Below, piece by piece: positions 7,806-16,933 of a stretch of 46,690 nt of DNA. Position 1 is the first letter of the stretch, and each line of letters opens with the position of its first letter. The notes beneath the pieces were generated by a model. That model was not told the origin of the DNA. It saw only the letters and a program-made list of their open reading frames with translations, and did no database searches. Source of the DNA: Porphyromonas cangingivalis (GTDB lineage: Bacteria > Bacteroidota > Bacteroidia > Bacteroidales > Paludibacteraceae); the NCBI GenBank assembly GCA_945902955.1, contig CAMDNO010000014.1, forward strand, positions 1 to 46,690, read 5' to 3'. A program made the position numbers and the translations under genes.

Positions 7806-8288
7806 TTATTGATTGCTTTTTTGGTGTGGTACGGCAAACGATTTTCCAGTCATTTTTTCAATTTTCACCAACCACACTTTTACATTCTGAATGGCGGGTT
7901 TCGAATATTTGAAATCGTTTTGAGTATAATGCTCCATTAGCTTGTTCATTAATAATATTTTATCATCTATATTTTCTATAAAACTTACTTTACCAAAGCA
8001 TACAACACTTTGGGCACGCATTCGGTAACTGCAAGCCACATCTTTGTGTTGATAAACGACTTTACCATCGGTACAAAAAACAATACATATTGAATTAGTA
8101 TGTTCGATATTTTGTAAATGAGTTCCGGTAGGTGCCGAATGTAAAATTAGCTGCCCATTATTATACGCAAAGTTCATCGGAACAGAATATGGCATCCCGT
8201 CGGGATTTACTGTACTAACAACACAATACTTACTCGATTTGATTATTGCCTCGTTTTCCTCTTTGCTATCAATGTTAATCGTCTTCAT
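7806..8288 (-). CDS. Pyridoxamine 5'-phosphate oxidase-family flavoprotein (NimA-like)
   Basis: 160-residue flavin-binding split-barrel protein. Visible family segments are YCVVSTVNPDGMPYSVPMNF, LILHSAPTGTHLQNI, SICIVFCTDG, YRMRAQSVVCFGKVSFI and a late VWLVKIEKMTGKS. This is the layout of Nim-type 5-nitroimidazole reductases and related FMN proteins common in Bacteroidales. The natural substrate is unknown, and nitroimidazole resistance should not be assumed. It is a single gene facing the glycosylphosphotransferase gene. Confidence 0.8.
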   Translation of the reverse strand: MKTINIDSKEENEAIIKSSKYCVVSTVNPDGMPYSVPMNFAYNNGQLILHSAPTGTHLQNIEHTNSICIVFCTDGKVVYQHKDVACSYRMRAQSVVCFGKVSFIENIDDKILLMNKLMEHYTQNDFKYSKPAIQNVKVWLVKIEKMTGKSFAVPHQKSNQ

Positions 8289-8364
8289 TACTTCAATTTT
8301 TCTACAAAAATATTAAAATATCTCTGAAAACTGTCTTTTTCACCACAATTTTTGCAATTTTATT

Positions 8365-8372
8365 TATCTTTG
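8365..8372 (+). promoter_or_regulatory. -7 box of the DUF2147-hisF transcript
   Basis: TATCTTTG matches TAnnTTTG, 28 bp before the DUF2147 start codon. No clear -33 element was found at the expected distance. Confidence 0.5.
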
Positions 8373-8399
8373 TTATCTAATTTCTAAATTTCAATTCAA

Positions 8400-8837
8400 A
8401 TGAATAAAAAAATCATTTCGCTACTTTGTGGTTTAATAATCACACTGTCAACATTTTCGCAGGTCGACAAAATTATAGGAAAATGGAAAACCATCGACGA
8501 TAAGGATGGAACTACCAAATCTATTGTATTAATTTTTAAATCTACAAATGGTAAGTATTTTGGAAAAATTGAAAAGTTGTTAAAAAACCCAAATGCGCTT
8601 TGCAAAGAATGCGAAGGCGCTAACAAAAATAAACCAATACTAGGAATGGTAATTATAAATGGAATGATTGAAAAAGAGGGTAGCTTGACTGGAGGCACCA
8701 TTCTCGACCCAAACAATGGTAAAGTTTACCATTGTAACATTTCAATTGATTCAAAATCAGGAGAATTAACTGTTCGCGGCTCTATGGATAAAAGGGGCAT
8801 TATTGGACGATCACAAACCTGGATTCGAGAGAAATAG
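8400..8837 (+). CDS. DUF2147 family secreted protein
   Basis: 145 residues with a signal peptide (IISLLCGLIITLSTFSQ). The start of the mature part, IIGKWKTIDDKDGTTKSIV, and the segment GGTILDPNNGKVYHCNISID followed by LTVRGSMDKRGIIGRSQTW, are typical of DUF2147, a small lipocalin-like beta-barrel family. Its role is unknown. It lies 29 bp upstream of hisF on the same strand and may share its transcript. Confidence 0.85.
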   Translation: MNKKIISLLCGLIITLSTFSQVDKIIGKWKTIDDKDGTTKSIVLIFKSTNGKYFGKIEKLLKNPNALCKECEGANKNKPILGMVIINGMIEKEGSLTGGTILDPNNGKVYHCNISIDSKSGELTVRGSMDKRGIIGRSQTWIREK

Positions 8838-8866
8838 TGTTGCGTAAAAAATCAAATTAGAATATA

Positions 8867-9622
8867 GTGTTAGCAAAACGAATTATTCCCTGCTTAGATA
8901 TAAAGGACGGAAAAACAGTAAAAGGAATCAATTTCTTGAACATAACCGATGTGGGCGATCCTGTAGAATTGGGCGCTTTTTATGCACAACAAGGAGCCGA
9001 CGAATTGGTCTTTTTGGACATAACAGCAACTAACGAAAAACGAAAAACGCTCTCAGAACTCGTTACACGCATTGCCAAACATATAAACATCCCTTTTACA
9101 GTTGGAGGAGGCATTTCGAGTGTCGAAGATGTGTCGGTGCTGCTCGCTTGCGGTGCTGATAAAATTTCGGTAAATACTTCGGCTGTTCGCAATCCTCAAT
9201 TAATAAGCGACTTGGCAAGTCAGTTTGGTAGTCAGTGTGTGGTGTTGGCTATTGATACGAAATGTATTGATGGCGAATGGTTTGTGTTCCTAAATGGCGG
9301 TCGCATTCCTACAGATATTAAAACGGTGGATTGGGCAAAACAAGCAGTAGCGCTTGGCGCAGGCGAAATTTTACTCACATCGATGAACAACGATGGAACC
9401 AAAGATGGCTTTGCACTCGACATTACCCGTGCCGTATCCGAAGCGGTTAATGTACCAGTAATAGCCAGTGGAGGAGCCGGTACAATGGAACATTTTATAA
9501 CTGTTTTCGAAGAAGGAAAAGCCGACGCTGCTTTGGCTGCCAGTATTTTTCATTACAAAGAAATTGGAATCCCTGAATTAAAATTGTTTTTGAAAAAAAA
9601 TGAAGTGGAAGTTAGGTTGTAA
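8867..9622 (+). CDS. hisF: Imidazole glycerol phosphate synthase subunit HisF
   Basis: 251-residue cyclase subunit. With HisH it converts PRFAR and glutamine-derived ammonia to imidazole glycerol phosphate and AICAR in histidine biosynthesis. The TIM barrel is intact: [19 protein letters not shown] with catalytic D11, [15 protein letters not shown], and AIDTK with D130, both catalytic aspartates at their usual positions, then IASGGAG. The start is GTG 8867. No hisH, hisA or hisI is adjacent, so it is separated from the rest of the pathway in this window. Confidence 0.95.
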   Translation: MLAKRIIPCLDIKDGKTVKGINFLNITDVGDPVELGAFYAQQGADELVFLDITATNEKRKTLSELVTRIAKHINIPFTVGGGISSVEDVSVLLACGADKISVNTSAVRNPQLISDLASQFGSQCVVLAIDTKCIDGEWFVFLNGGRIPTDIKTVDWAKQAVALGAGEILLTSMNNDGTKDGFALDITRAVSEAVNVPVIASGGAGTMEHFITVFEEGKADAALAASIFHYKEIGIPELKLFLKKNEVEVRL

Positions 9623-9660
9623 TTATTACTTGTTTATCAAGATGATTATGAGGCTGTTAT

Positions 9661-9709
9661 AAAAAAAAAAAAAAGATTAGTTAGATATATTCTAATTAAT
9701 CTTTTTTTT
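9661..9709. terminator. Bidirectional terminator between hisF and the PAP2 gene
   Basis: A 16-bp stem (AAAAAGATTAGTTAGA pairing with TCTAATTAATCTTTTT, one G-T pair) with a five-base loop, A-rich before and T-rich after. It can end both the plus-strand hisF transcript and the minus-strand Bat/PAP2 transcript. Confidence 0.85.
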
Positions 9710-9721
9710 GTCTCAAAATAT

Positions 9722-10372
9722 TTATCCAAAAATCGAAAAGACTGCAATAGACACAACAAATAGAAGAAGTACGGATGTGGGAATTCTTGCTTCATTTTCA
9801 GAAAAAGAATTAACTGCCTTTTGAAAGAATTTTTTGTAAGCAAAATACAGAAAAAGGGCGATAAAAACACCCAAAAGAGCTCCGCCCAAAATATCTAATG
9901 GAAAGTGAAGTCCAAGATAAATGCGTGAATAGCAATTTAATGCTGCCCAACTTAATACGGCAACAGTATAGGTTTGCCTACGAATAAAAAGGGAACTTAA
10001 AATGGCAAAACCAACAGTATTTGTAGCATGCGACGACACAAACCCATACAACCCTGCACGGCTATTATTTACAATATGTACGAAGTTTTGTATTGCAGGG
10101 TCGTGTGATGGACGAAAACGTTGAATGCCATTTTTGAATAAGCCTGAAATTTGGTCGGCAAGTACAACACCAACAATTAGGAATAAAACCATCCAAATTG
10201 CTTTTTTACCTTGACTTTTAAATAGTATATAAACTACTGATAAATAAAAAGGAATCCACACAGCTACTTTGCTCGAAGTATACATAAAATTATCGAAATA
10301 GCCGTTATGAAAGCTATTTAAAAGTAAAAGGAATTGCTTATCTAATTCGATAATTTTAGTAATAATTTCCAT
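9722..10372 (-). CDS. PAP2 family membrane phosphatase
   Basis: 216 residues from ATG 10372 (MEIITKIIELDKQF). An upstream start at 10438 would overlap BatE and is less likely. Several transmembrane helices surround the acid phosphatase motifs KNGIQRFRP (motif 1), SSHATN (motif 2, with S in place of the usual PSG) and SRIYLGLHFPLD (motif 3, catalytic His and Asp). Such enzymes remove phosphate from undecaprenyl pyrophosphate, phosphatidic acid or similar lipids on the outer face of the membrane. It follows BatE by 7 bp and is probably the last gene of the Bat operon transcript. Confidence 0.88.
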   Translation of the reverse strand: MEIITKIIELDKQFLLLLNSFHNGYFDNFMYTSSKVAVWIPFYLSVVYILFKSQGKKAIWMVLFLIVGVVLADQISGLFKNGIQRFRPSHDPAIQNFVHIVNNSRAGLYGFVSSHATNTVGFAILSSLFIRRQTYTVAVLSWAALNCYSRIYLGLHFPLDILGGALLGVFIALFLYFAYKKFFQKAVNSFSENEARIPTSVLLLFVVSIAVFSIFG

Positions 10373-10379
10373 GAGTATT

Positions 10380-11138
10380 TCAAATCTTTTCAATTGTTTT
10401 CGTTTCCAACCAACCAATATTGCCATTTCCCACAACAATTTCTGTCCATTGGTCTAAATTGCTCTTAATTTGAACTTTGGTACCTTCGTGTAATTGAAAT
10501 AAATCAGTTCCACTCTTATCGGGAGAGCTTTTTGCAACTACAGTTCCAACCATAATAATAGCTTGGTTGTGATTCGTTAATTCACTCCGACGCACTAATC
10601 CAAATACGGATGTAATAAAAGTCAAAACGAGTAGTATAAATGCACCATAAAACGAAAAACGTCTTATAATCAAATTATTACCAAATACAAAATAGAGAAA
10701 AGCAAGTAATGTTATTACAAAAACAATGATGCTAATTAGATACCATTGGTCTACACCGAGGAGTTTTATTAATGAGTTTACCCAGCGTTTAACGAAAAAT
10801 GGTGGAACTTGAACAATGTTATCAACCACTTTTGTTTGCGCCAATTCGAGGTTAGCTTTTACATCGTCGTAAGTAGGCGAAAGACGTAAAGCACGTTCGT
10901 AATTAAGTATTGAACGACCTACTTCGCCCGCTTTATAATAGGCATTACCAATATTGTAGTAGAGCTCAGCTGAAACACCATAACGGGTTGCAACATCTTC
11001 GTATAGCATTGCAGCACCTTGATAATCGGCCTTCTTATACAAGTCATTTGCTTTAGTAATAGCCTCATTTTGAGCTATCAAAGCTGAAAAGCTAAATAAA
11101 AATACAAAAGCTGATATATATAATTTTAACTTCATCAT
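10380..11138 (-). CDS. batE: BatE: TPR and SH3-like aerotolerance operon protein
   Basis: 252 residues. A signal peptide (LYISAFVFLFSFSALIAQ) is followed by a TPR region at about 24-95 (LYYNIGNAYYKAGEVGRSIL). Two membrane segments follow (LISIIVFVITLLAFLYFVF and GAFILLVLTFITSVFGLV), then a C-terminal SH3-like domain (LFQLHEGTKVQIK, GNIGWLETKTI). This order is that of BatE, the last classical member of the Bacteroidota Bat operon. The exact role of Bat proteins is unresolved; they are linked to oxygen tolerance and envelope integrity. Confidence 0.88.
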   Translation of the reverse strand: MMKLKLYISAFVFLFSFSALIAQNEAITKANDLYKKADYQGAAMLYEDVATRYGVSAELYYNIGNAYYKAGEVGRSILNYERALRLSPTYDDVKANLELAQTKVVDNIVQVPPFFVKRWVNSLIKLLGVDQWYLISIIVFVITLLAFLYFVFGNNLIIRRFSFYGAFILLVLTFITSVFGLVRRSELTNHNQAIIMVGTVVAKSSPDKSGTDLFQLHEGTKVQIKSNLDQWTEIVVGNGNIGWLETKTIEKI

Positions 11139-11161
11139 TTCAAAATTTTTATAGATTTACT

Positions 11162-12988
11162 TTATGCTTTTCGCATATTGTTTTCTAATTTACTAATAGT
11201 ATTGATAGACGTTTCGTACAAATTACCCATCTCCTGCTGACCTGAATTTGGTGCAAAACGGGCAAACTCACAAGTATTAAGTATATCGATAAATGAAGTA
11301 ATTAATTCACTATCAACACCTCGCAGTTCGAGTTCCGAACGTACATTTTCTTTGGTAAGCGATGCAACCGGAATGGTTAATTTGTCGCTTAAATAATTCC
11401 AAACTGCTTTCATTACTTCTTCGTAAAACAAATCTTTCTTGCCATCGCTGAGGAGTTTGGCGGCTAATTTCAATCGCTTTTGCGCTGCTTTATTGGCTTT
11501 TTTATTGCGTATAAAATCTAAATTTGAACTTTCAACTACATTTTTTCTAAAAGCCAAAAACAATATAATGCTTAGTAAAAGTGGAATAGCATATCCCAAC
11601 CACGATAAAGTTGTTCCGAAAAATGGCGTTTTTTCTTTTTGAAGTTCGTACTTATCAGTTACAATGAAGCGTATATCATTCCCTAATTTTTTCAAATCTT
11701 CTTTGGCCACATAACCCGAAGTTACAACATTGGTTGCGTTTTCTCCCGTTCCTTTTGCCACATTGAGATTGTAAACTGGCGTTCGAAGCGTTTTATACAT
11801 TCTATCTTTTATGTCGAAATAGGAAATTTCGGCAGATGGAATTTGAAATTCGCCACCATGACGAGGTATAAATAAATACTCAATAATTTTTGTTCCTGAA
11901 ATACCGTTCACATTGGTTTTGAAATTGTTATTTACCTTTGGGTCGTACACTTCAAAGCCATCAGGAAATTTAATATCCGGATTTTGAATTAATTTCATAT
12001 TCCCATTACCCGAAATAATTACTTTGAGGGTAATGGCTTCATTGGCTTTCCCATTTTCGGTGGATATGCTCGAAGTCATTATCAAATTACCTACCGTTCC
12101 ATTGAAATTTGCGGGTTTGTTGGCAGGCAATGGTTTTACATTTACAACAGCTCCATTTGCCGAAATGGTTTTTTGAACATTCGAATACGAATCGAAAAAA
12201 TCGTCGAAAATGCTGCGTACTTGCTGCCGGTTTTCAACTCTGATAACGGCATCGAAAATCGCTTTATCAATTTTTAATTCGCCTGCTTGTTGTGGAAAAA
12301 GCAATACCTGATAAAGCACTACCGTACCGTAATTTTTGCCATTGAAGTTTTCGTACGAAAATTGTTTGTTTTGCGAAAGTTCAATTTCATTTTTCATAAA
12401 ACCCTTGAAATCAGGCATTTTCTTATTTACACATTGTACTACATCCAACAAAGTGTAAAGTTTGTAAGTTACCAAAAGTGGTTCCTGTTCGTAAACACTT
12501 GTTTTTGAAACCTGTGCACGTATAAACACATTTTCGTTCGAAATACCCTGCCCCGCCGCCGAGCGAGTTTGTTCTTTACCCGATTTGGTGGAAACATTAT
12601 CGTCGGCAGGCAGTACTTTTATCGACAAACCGTTCGAATTGTATTTTTTACCATCCACCATAATATTTGCCGAAGGAATGGTAAACGTGCCTGTTTTGGT
12701 AGCTTGTAGCGTATAGGTATACGATACAGATACCGACGATGAGGTTTTGCCGTTTACAATTTGGTAACTCGAACTGCGCGATTCGAAAGGACCAGCTAAC
12801 ACTTCAAAATTATTAAAATCGGAAGTCCGTAGGTCTTTTCCAGTGGCATTTACGGTATAAACCAACTGAAATGGCTGATCGAGAATAACCGTTGATGGTG
12901 CCGAAGCACTAAAGCGCACAGGCTCTTCTGCCCGAACCAAAACGGTCAGTAGCAATAACACATATAATAATACTATCTTAATTCTCAT
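11162..12988 (-). CDS. batD: BatD: large membrane-anchored aerotolerance protein
   Basis: 608 residues, the usual BatD size. A signal peptide (IVLLYVLLLLTVLVRAE) precedes several immunoglobulin-like beta domains (ILDQPFQLVYTVNATGKDLR, YTYTLQATKTGTFTIPSANI, LIQNPDIKFPDGFEVYDP). One membrane helix near 460-480 (SWLGYAIPLLLSIILFLAF) is followed by a cytoplasmic tail. It is thought to act in the periplasm with the vWA proteins BatA and BatB. It sits between BatC and BatE in the operon. Confidence 0.88.
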   Translation of the reverse strand: MRIKIVLLYVLLLLTVLVRAEEPVRFSASAPSTVILDQPFQLVYTVNATGKDLRTSDFNNFEVLAGPFESRSSSYQIVNGKTSSSVSVSYTYTLQATKTGTFTIPSANIMVDGKKYNSNGLSIKVLPADDNVSTKSGKEQTRSAAGQGISNENVFIRAQVSKTSVYEQEPLLVTYKLYTLLDVVQCVNKKMPDFKGFMKNEIELSQNKQFSYENFNGKNYGTVVLYQVLLFPQQAGELKIDKAIFDAVIRVENRQQVRSIFDDFFDSYSNVQKTISANGAVVNVKPLPANKPANFNGTVGNLIMTSSISTENGKANEAITLKVIISGNGNMKLIQNPDIKFPDGFEVYDPKVNNNFKTNVNGISGTKIIEYLFIPRHGGEFQIPSAEISYFDIKDRMYKTLRTPVYNLNVAKGTGENATNVVTSGYVAKEDLKKLGNDIRFIVTDKYELQKEKTPFFGTTLSWLGYAIPLLLSIILFLAFRKNVVESSNLDFIRNKKANKAAQKRLKLAAKLLSDGKKDLFYEEVMKAVWNYLSDKLTIPVASLTKENVRSELELRGVDSELITSFIDILNTCEFARFAPNSGQQEMGNLYETSINTISKLENNMRKA

Positions 12989-13007
12989 CTAATTATAAAT
13001 TTAAAAT

Positions 13008-13035
13008 TCGCCCCCTAACCCCATAAAGGGGAAAC
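13008..13035. repeat. CCCC-TTTATGGGG family repeat in the BatC-BatD gap
   Basis: CGCCCCCTAACCCCATAAAG with the following GGGGAAAC. On the minus strand it reads CCCCTTTATGGGGTTAGGGG, another member of the CCCCTTTAGGGG family, placed inside the Bat operon. Confidence 0.65.
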
Positions 13036-13044
13036 AGATAGAGG

Positions 13045-13698
13045 TTACCAATCCCTCTCTGCACTCTTACGAGCCCGTACAGGTTGCTTTTTCTTATTAT
13101 CCATTGTTTTTTTCTCATCCTGCATTAGCGCATCCAATATTTGCTGGGCATTTTGCTTCGACATTTGTGGCTGCTCTTGTTGCTGTTGCTGATTTTTATC
13201 TTGCTCTTTTTTCTTTTCCTTTTCTTGCTCTTTGTCTTTGTCCTTGTCTTTATCCTTATTTTGTTGTTGCTTTTTCAGCATCATTTGTGCATAAGCCAAA
13301 TTGTAGCGCGTTTCATCGTCTTTTGGGTTAGCTTTTAAAGCCATTTTGTAGGCATCTATACTTTCCTGTATTTTATTATCCGAAAGCAAAGCATTTCCAG
13401 CGTTGTGAAAAGCGGCTGCAATTTTGTCTTTTGCAGTAGGCTGCAACGATAGTGCATTTTTATATTGCTCCAACGCCTCAGGATATTTTTTTTGTTTAAA
13501 AAGTGCATTCCCCAAATTATAAGTGCCTTCGAACGACTTAGGATTTTTTTGCAATCCTTTGCGATATGCTACTTCGGCATCAACAAACTTTTCAGTCTTG
13601 TAAAGTTTATTACCTTCGCGCACGTTTCCCGACTCCTCTTGAGCAGCTAAGTGCAAAAAAACACTGATTAATATTACTATAACTACTTGTATTCTCAT
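13045..13698 (-). CDS. batC: BatC: TPR protein of the aerotolerance operon
   Basis: 217 residues. A short signal peptide (VVIVILISVFLHLAAQ) precedes three TPR units at about 25-130 (GNKLYKTEKFVDAEVAYRKG, TYNLGNALFKQKKYPEALEQ, AFHNAGNALLSDNKIQESID). A strongly charged low-complexity region of K, E, D and Q follows, then a basic C terminus. This is the usual BatC layout. It lies between BatB and BatD. Confidence 0.85.
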   Translation of the reverse strand: MRIQVVIVILISVFLHLAAQEESGNVREGNKLYKTEKFVDAEVAYRKGLQKNPKSFEGTYNLGNALFKQKKYPEALEQYKNALSLQPTAKDKIAAAFHNAGNALLSDNKIQESIDAYKMALKANPKDDETRYNLAYAQMMLKKQQQNKDKDKDKDKEQEKEKKKEQDKNQQQQQEQPQMSKQNAQQILDALMQDEKKTMDNKKKQPVRARKSAERDW

Positions 13699-13724
13699 AT
13701 TTATGAATTCTTCTTTCTTCTATT

Positions 13725-13768
13725 TTCTTTGACTTTCTTCGACTTTAGACTTTAGACATTAGACTTTA
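13725..13768. repeat. GACTTTAGACTTTAGAC repeat overlapping the BatB stop
   Basis: The BatB-BatC spacer ends in tandem GACTTTAGACTTTAGACATT. On the minus strand the last BatB codons (KSNV) and its TAA stop lie within these repeats. Confidence 0.65.
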
Positions 13769-14810
13769 AAAACCTTTCTCTAATATTAAAAATTTTCAAT
13801 TTGCTGAGTTTCTTATTTTGGCGGTCGAAAATAAACGTTTCTATTAATAATAATATCAATGCTAAAATGGCAAATGACTGAAACTGTTCGTTGTAGTCCG
13901 AAAAAGTTTGCGTTTTAATTTCCGACTTAGCCAATTTATCCAATTCTTTTGTTACAATTCGGTAAGCCGAATTCGTATTATCAGCGCGTACATACGTCCC
14001 ACCACCAGCAAGGGCAATGTTTTTACACATATCTTCGTTGAGTTTCGAAACAACCACATTACCATCTTTATCTTTCCAGAAACTCATTGTTCCATCCACT
14101 GGTATGGGAGCACCTTCGGGTTTGCCCATACCAATAACATGAACAACAATACCATTCTCTTTGGCTAATTTGGCAGCTCCTACGGCGTCATCTTCATGAT
14201 TTTCACCATCGGTAATAACAATAATGGCACGACTGGCACTACTTTTTTCTTTGTTTTCGCCAAACGACTTCAAGCATAAATCGATAGCAGAGCCTATGGC
14301 CGTTCCTTGTCGGGGCACCAATTTAGGCGAAATAGAACTAAAAAACATTTTTGCCGACACATAATCCACTGTAATAGGCAATTGCGTGTATGCATCACCC
14401 GCAAAAACCACCAATCCAACTTTATCCTCAGTCATATCGTCTACCAATTTCGATAATACCTGCTTCGATTTTTCAATTCTACTGGGTTGCACATCCTGCG
14501 CCATCATGGAGTTCGACACATCAAGTGCTAACATTACTTCAATGCCTTTGCGCTTTTCTTTCTCTACTTTTGTACCAAATTGAGGTTGTGCCAATACTAT
14601 AATTATCAACACAATAGCTGCAACTTGAATATAAAATTTCACTTGCGGGCGAATGTACGAAACGAATGGCATTAATTCGGCCATTAATTCGGGATTGCCA
14701 AAAAGTTTTATCTTTTTACGACGTAAATATTGCGAATAGATAAACAGTCCTATTAATACGGGTATTAATAAGAGTAAAAATAAATATTCTGGATGTGCGA
14801 ATCGAAACAT
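13752..14810 (-). CDS. batB: BatB: von Willebrand A domain membrane protein
   Basis: 352 residues. Two N-terminal membrane helices (LFLLLLIPVLIGLFIYS and VAAIVLIIIVLAQPQF) precede a vWA domain with the metal site D97-x-S99-x-S101 in LALDVSNSM and a later ITDGENHED. A C-terminal helix follows (SFAILALILLLIETFIF). BatA and BatB form a periplasm-facing vWA pair in Bacteroidota. The end of the protein is encoded by a low-complexity repeat, so its last residues may be lineage-specific. Confidence 0.9.
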   Translation of the reverse strand: MFRFAHPEYLFLLLLIPVLIGLFIYSQYLRRKKIKLFGNPELMAELMPFVSYIRPQVKFYIQVAAIVLIIIVLAQPQFGTKVEKEKRKGIEVMLALDVSNSMMAQDVQPSRIEKSKQVLSKLVDDMTEDKVGLVVFAGDAYTQLPITVDYVSAKMFFSSISPKLVPRQGTAIGSAIDLCLKSFGENKEKSSASRAIIVITDGENHEDDAVGAAKLAKENGIVVHVIGMGKPEGAPIPVDGTMSFWKDKDGNVVVSKLNEDMCKNIALAGGGTYVRADNTNSAYRIVTKELDKLAKSEIKTQTFSDYNEQFQSFAILALILLLIETFIFDRQNKKLSKLKIFNIRERFLKSNV

Positions 14811-14821
14811 GTTGATAATTT

Positions 14822-14878
14822 ACTATTAATTCATTTACAATTTACCATTTATGATTAACAATTAATCATTAATCTTTA
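14822..14878. repeat. AATTAATCATTAATC / AACAATTAATC spacer repeat at the BatA stop
   Basis: The BatA-BatB gap consists of words such as TTTACAATTTACCATTTATG and AACAATTAATCATTAATC. BatA's TAA stop forms the junction with this stretch. The same word family is at 16886-16930 and 40158-40198. Confidence 0.55.
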
Positions 14879-15859
14879 CGGTATTTTACGTAATAAAGTA
14901 TTGCGCAAAGCGACCTCTGCTATTAAAAACAAAAAGGCTAAAAGTGCAAATATATAGTACTCTTCATTCTTTTTGCTGTATTCTTTTACATTGATTTTTG
15001 TTTTCTCCAACTTATCAATTTCCTGATAAATGCTACGCAATTTCGAGTTATTTGTTGCCCTGAAGTAGTTTCCACCAGTCATCGAAGCAATATCTTGCAG
15101 CGATTTTTCGTCGAATTCTGAGTCCATTTGTTGGTATTGAATGCCTATTGGAGTTTGCACCGGAATGTTTACCTTTCCGTACGAACCTACACCAATGGCA
15201 TACACTCTTATTCCAAAACTTTTCGCAATTTCGGCGGCTGTAATAGGTGCAATATCTCCCCGATTATTGGAGCCATCAGTTAATAAAATGATTACTTTCG
15301 ACTTTGTTTTACTATCTTTTATACGGTTAATAGCATTTGCCAACCCAAGTCCAATGGCGGTTCCATCTTCAATCATACCGTATTCTACGCCATTAAACAG
15401 GTTTACAAGTACCGCATGGTCGGTAGTGAGCGGACATTGCGTAAAACTTTCGCCCGAAAAAACCACTAAACCGATATTATCATTCGGACGCGAAAGAATA
15501 AATTCGGTAGCCACATCTTTCGAAGCTTCGAGACGATTAGGCTTTAAATCTTCGGCCATCATAGTTCCCGAAATGTCGAGCGCAATCATTATATCTATCC
15601 CTTCGGTATTTTCGGTACGCCAAGAGTTGGATGCCTGCGGACGTGCTAATGCTATGGTAATAAATAATATAGACAACACACGCAACACAAATGGAACATG
15701 AAGCATACGTATTTTTATGCTTTTGTGCATTTGTTGTATATTTCTATGCGTCGAAATCTGGAGGCTCGCATCCGATTTATACATTTCTTTTAAATACCAA
15801 TAAATAACTGGCAGTAAAAGCAGTAGCAAAAATAGATATTCGGGATTGTTAAATGTCAT
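14876..15859 (-). CDS. batA: BatA: von Willebrand A domain membrane protein
   Basis: 327 residues. N-terminal helices (YLFLLLLLLPVIYWYL and VLSILFITIALARPQ) precede a vWA domain with D95-x-S97-x-T99 in IALDISGTM, then TDGSNNRGDIAP. A C-terminal helix follows (YIFALLAFLFLIAEVALR). It lies just upstream of BatB with the same topology, as expected for the Bat pair. Confidence 0.9.
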   Translation of the reverse strand: MTFNNPEYLFLLLLLLPVIYWYLKEMYKSDASLQISTHRNIQQMHKSIKIRMLHVPFVLRVLSILFITIALARPQASNSWRTENTEGIDIMIALDISGTMMAEDLKPNRLEASKDVATEFILSRPNDNIGLVVFSGESFTQCPLTTDHAVLVNLFNGVEYGMIEDGTAIGLGLANAINRIKDSKTKSKVIILLTDGSNNRGDIAPITAAEIAKSFGIRVYAIGVGSYGKVNIPVQTPIGIQYQQMDSEFDEKSLQDIASMTGGNYFRATNNSKLRSIYQEIDKLEKTKINVKEYSKKNEEYYIFALLAFLFLIAEVALRNTLLRKIP

Positions 15860-15881
15860 TGTTATAAAAATTTCATTTTAA

Positions 15882-15906
15882 TAGACGCGGCATGCCACGT
15901 CTCTAC
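15882..15906. repeat. GTAGAGACGTGGCATGCC hairpin repeat supplying a stop codon
   Basis: AGACGCGGCATGCCACGTCT is a nearly perfect 20-bp palindrome, followed by CTAC. On the minus strand the upstream gene's stop codon is the TAG of GTAGAGACG. I recall similar GTAGAGACG hairpins as dispersed repeats in other bacteria. Confidence 0.65.
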
Positions 15907-16859
15907 TTCAACGGTGCACGCTCCGTTTCTGTACTAACGGGTTGTTCGTCTATAATCGTTTCGTTTACAAATAAATAGGCATTTGACAAACTCTTTTCGT
16001 GTTCGTCGGGAGTTGCATCCCATTTGGCAAATTTCACTAAATCCGCTAACTTCAGAATCTGAATTAATGATGTATAAATTTTATTATTTTCAAATTTCAA
16101 ATGATGCAGATTAGCAATAATTTCTTCGGATGTCATTTCCATGCAGGGCACATTATACACTTTTTCGATGTATACGCGCAATGTATCTGTTATGTCCGTA
16201 TGAAAATGTTTTGTACGGTTTTGTTGCCATGCTTTTTCGTTCCGAATGCGTTCGAGCTGTGCCAATGCCACAACATGAGGCGGCAATTCGGGCTCGGGTG
16301 TTGCATTTTCGAAAATAGGCTTTTTTTGTATTAATTTTCGTACCAAAATAAATATCAAAATAGCAATAAGTACTATCAACAATACGATTAAAGCAATGCG
16401 CCAAACGGCCTTCCAGTTAAAAGGTGGCTCCATAACCGGTTTAATATCTGCAATTTCATTTTTGGTTGTATCAATCTGAAAAGGTTGTACTACTTTGAGC
16501 GACAATGATTTCGACCAAACCGTATCGCCTTCGAGCACAAACGGATAAGGTGGAATGTAGAGTAGCGAATCGTCAAACGAAGTTATAACATACCGTTGCT
16601 TAACCAAGATATTTCCATTGTCCGCTTTTGTGGTATCCGCTTTCAGGGGTTCTACTATTTCGAGCGCCCCAATAATGGTATCCGAAAAAATGGGGGTGGT
16701 TACTTTTTTGCCTGGTAGTTGATTTATCTGAAAAGTCAGTGCTGTTTGCCCACCAATAAAAATAACGGTTGAATCAATACGTGCTTCAACAGTCAGATTT
16801 TGAGCATGTAAGTTTATAAAAAATAGAATTGAAAGGCAAAAAATAAGAATTTTTCTCAT
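15903..16859 (-). CDS. Membrane-anchored protein of the MoxR/Bat operon (DUF4381-like)
   Basis: About 318 residues from ATG 16859. A signal peptide (ILIFCLSILFFINLHAQ) leads to a periplasmic beta-rich N-terminal half (VEARIDSTVIFIGGQTALTF) that looks like BatD domains. One helix lies near residues 155-180 (ALIVLLIVLIAILIFILV), and the alpha-helical cytoplasmic half contains LRVYIEKVYNVPCMEMTSEE and LADLVKFAKWD. Genes of this type sit between DUF58 and BatA in many Bacteroidota. The role is probably structural within the Bat complex. Confidence 0.65.
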   Translation of the reverse strand: MRKILIFCLSILFFINLHAQNLTVEARIDSTVIFIGGQTALTFQINQLPGKKVTTPIFSDTIIGALEIVEPLKADTTKADNGNILVKQRYVITSFDDSLLYIPPYPFVLEGDTVWSKSLSLKVVQPFQIDTTKNEIADIKPVMEPPFNWKAVWRIALIVLLIVLIAILIFILVRKLIQKKPIFENATPEPELPPHVVALAQLERIRNEKAWQQNRTKHFHTDITDTLRVYIEKVYNVPCMEMTSEEIIANLHHLKFENNKIYTSLIQILKLADLVKFAKWDATPDEHEKSLSNAYLFVNETIIDEQPVSTETERAPLK

Positions 16860-16885
16860 AAACAATGTTTTTCAATCTTACATTC

Positions 16886-16930
16886 TTAATTCACTAAATT
16901 GTAAATTGTAAATGTGTTAATTGTAAATAA
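16886..16930. repeat. AAATTGTAAATTGTAAATG spacer repeat
   Basis: Low-complexity AATTGTAAATTGTAAATGTG words fill the gap before the DUF58 stop codon. It resembles the AATTGTTAATTG family seen elsewhere in the window. Confidence 0.45.
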
Positions 16931-16933
16931 AAA

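Noticed and set aside
8867..9622. HisF-like protein of a surface-sugar cluster (WbuZ type)
   Set aside because: Both catalytic aspartates and the histidine-pathway HisF sequence pattern are present, and no amidotransferase or LPS genes are adjacent.
15141..15701. 186-codon plus-strand open frame
   Set aside because: Antisense to batA. The vWA metal site is on the minus strand.
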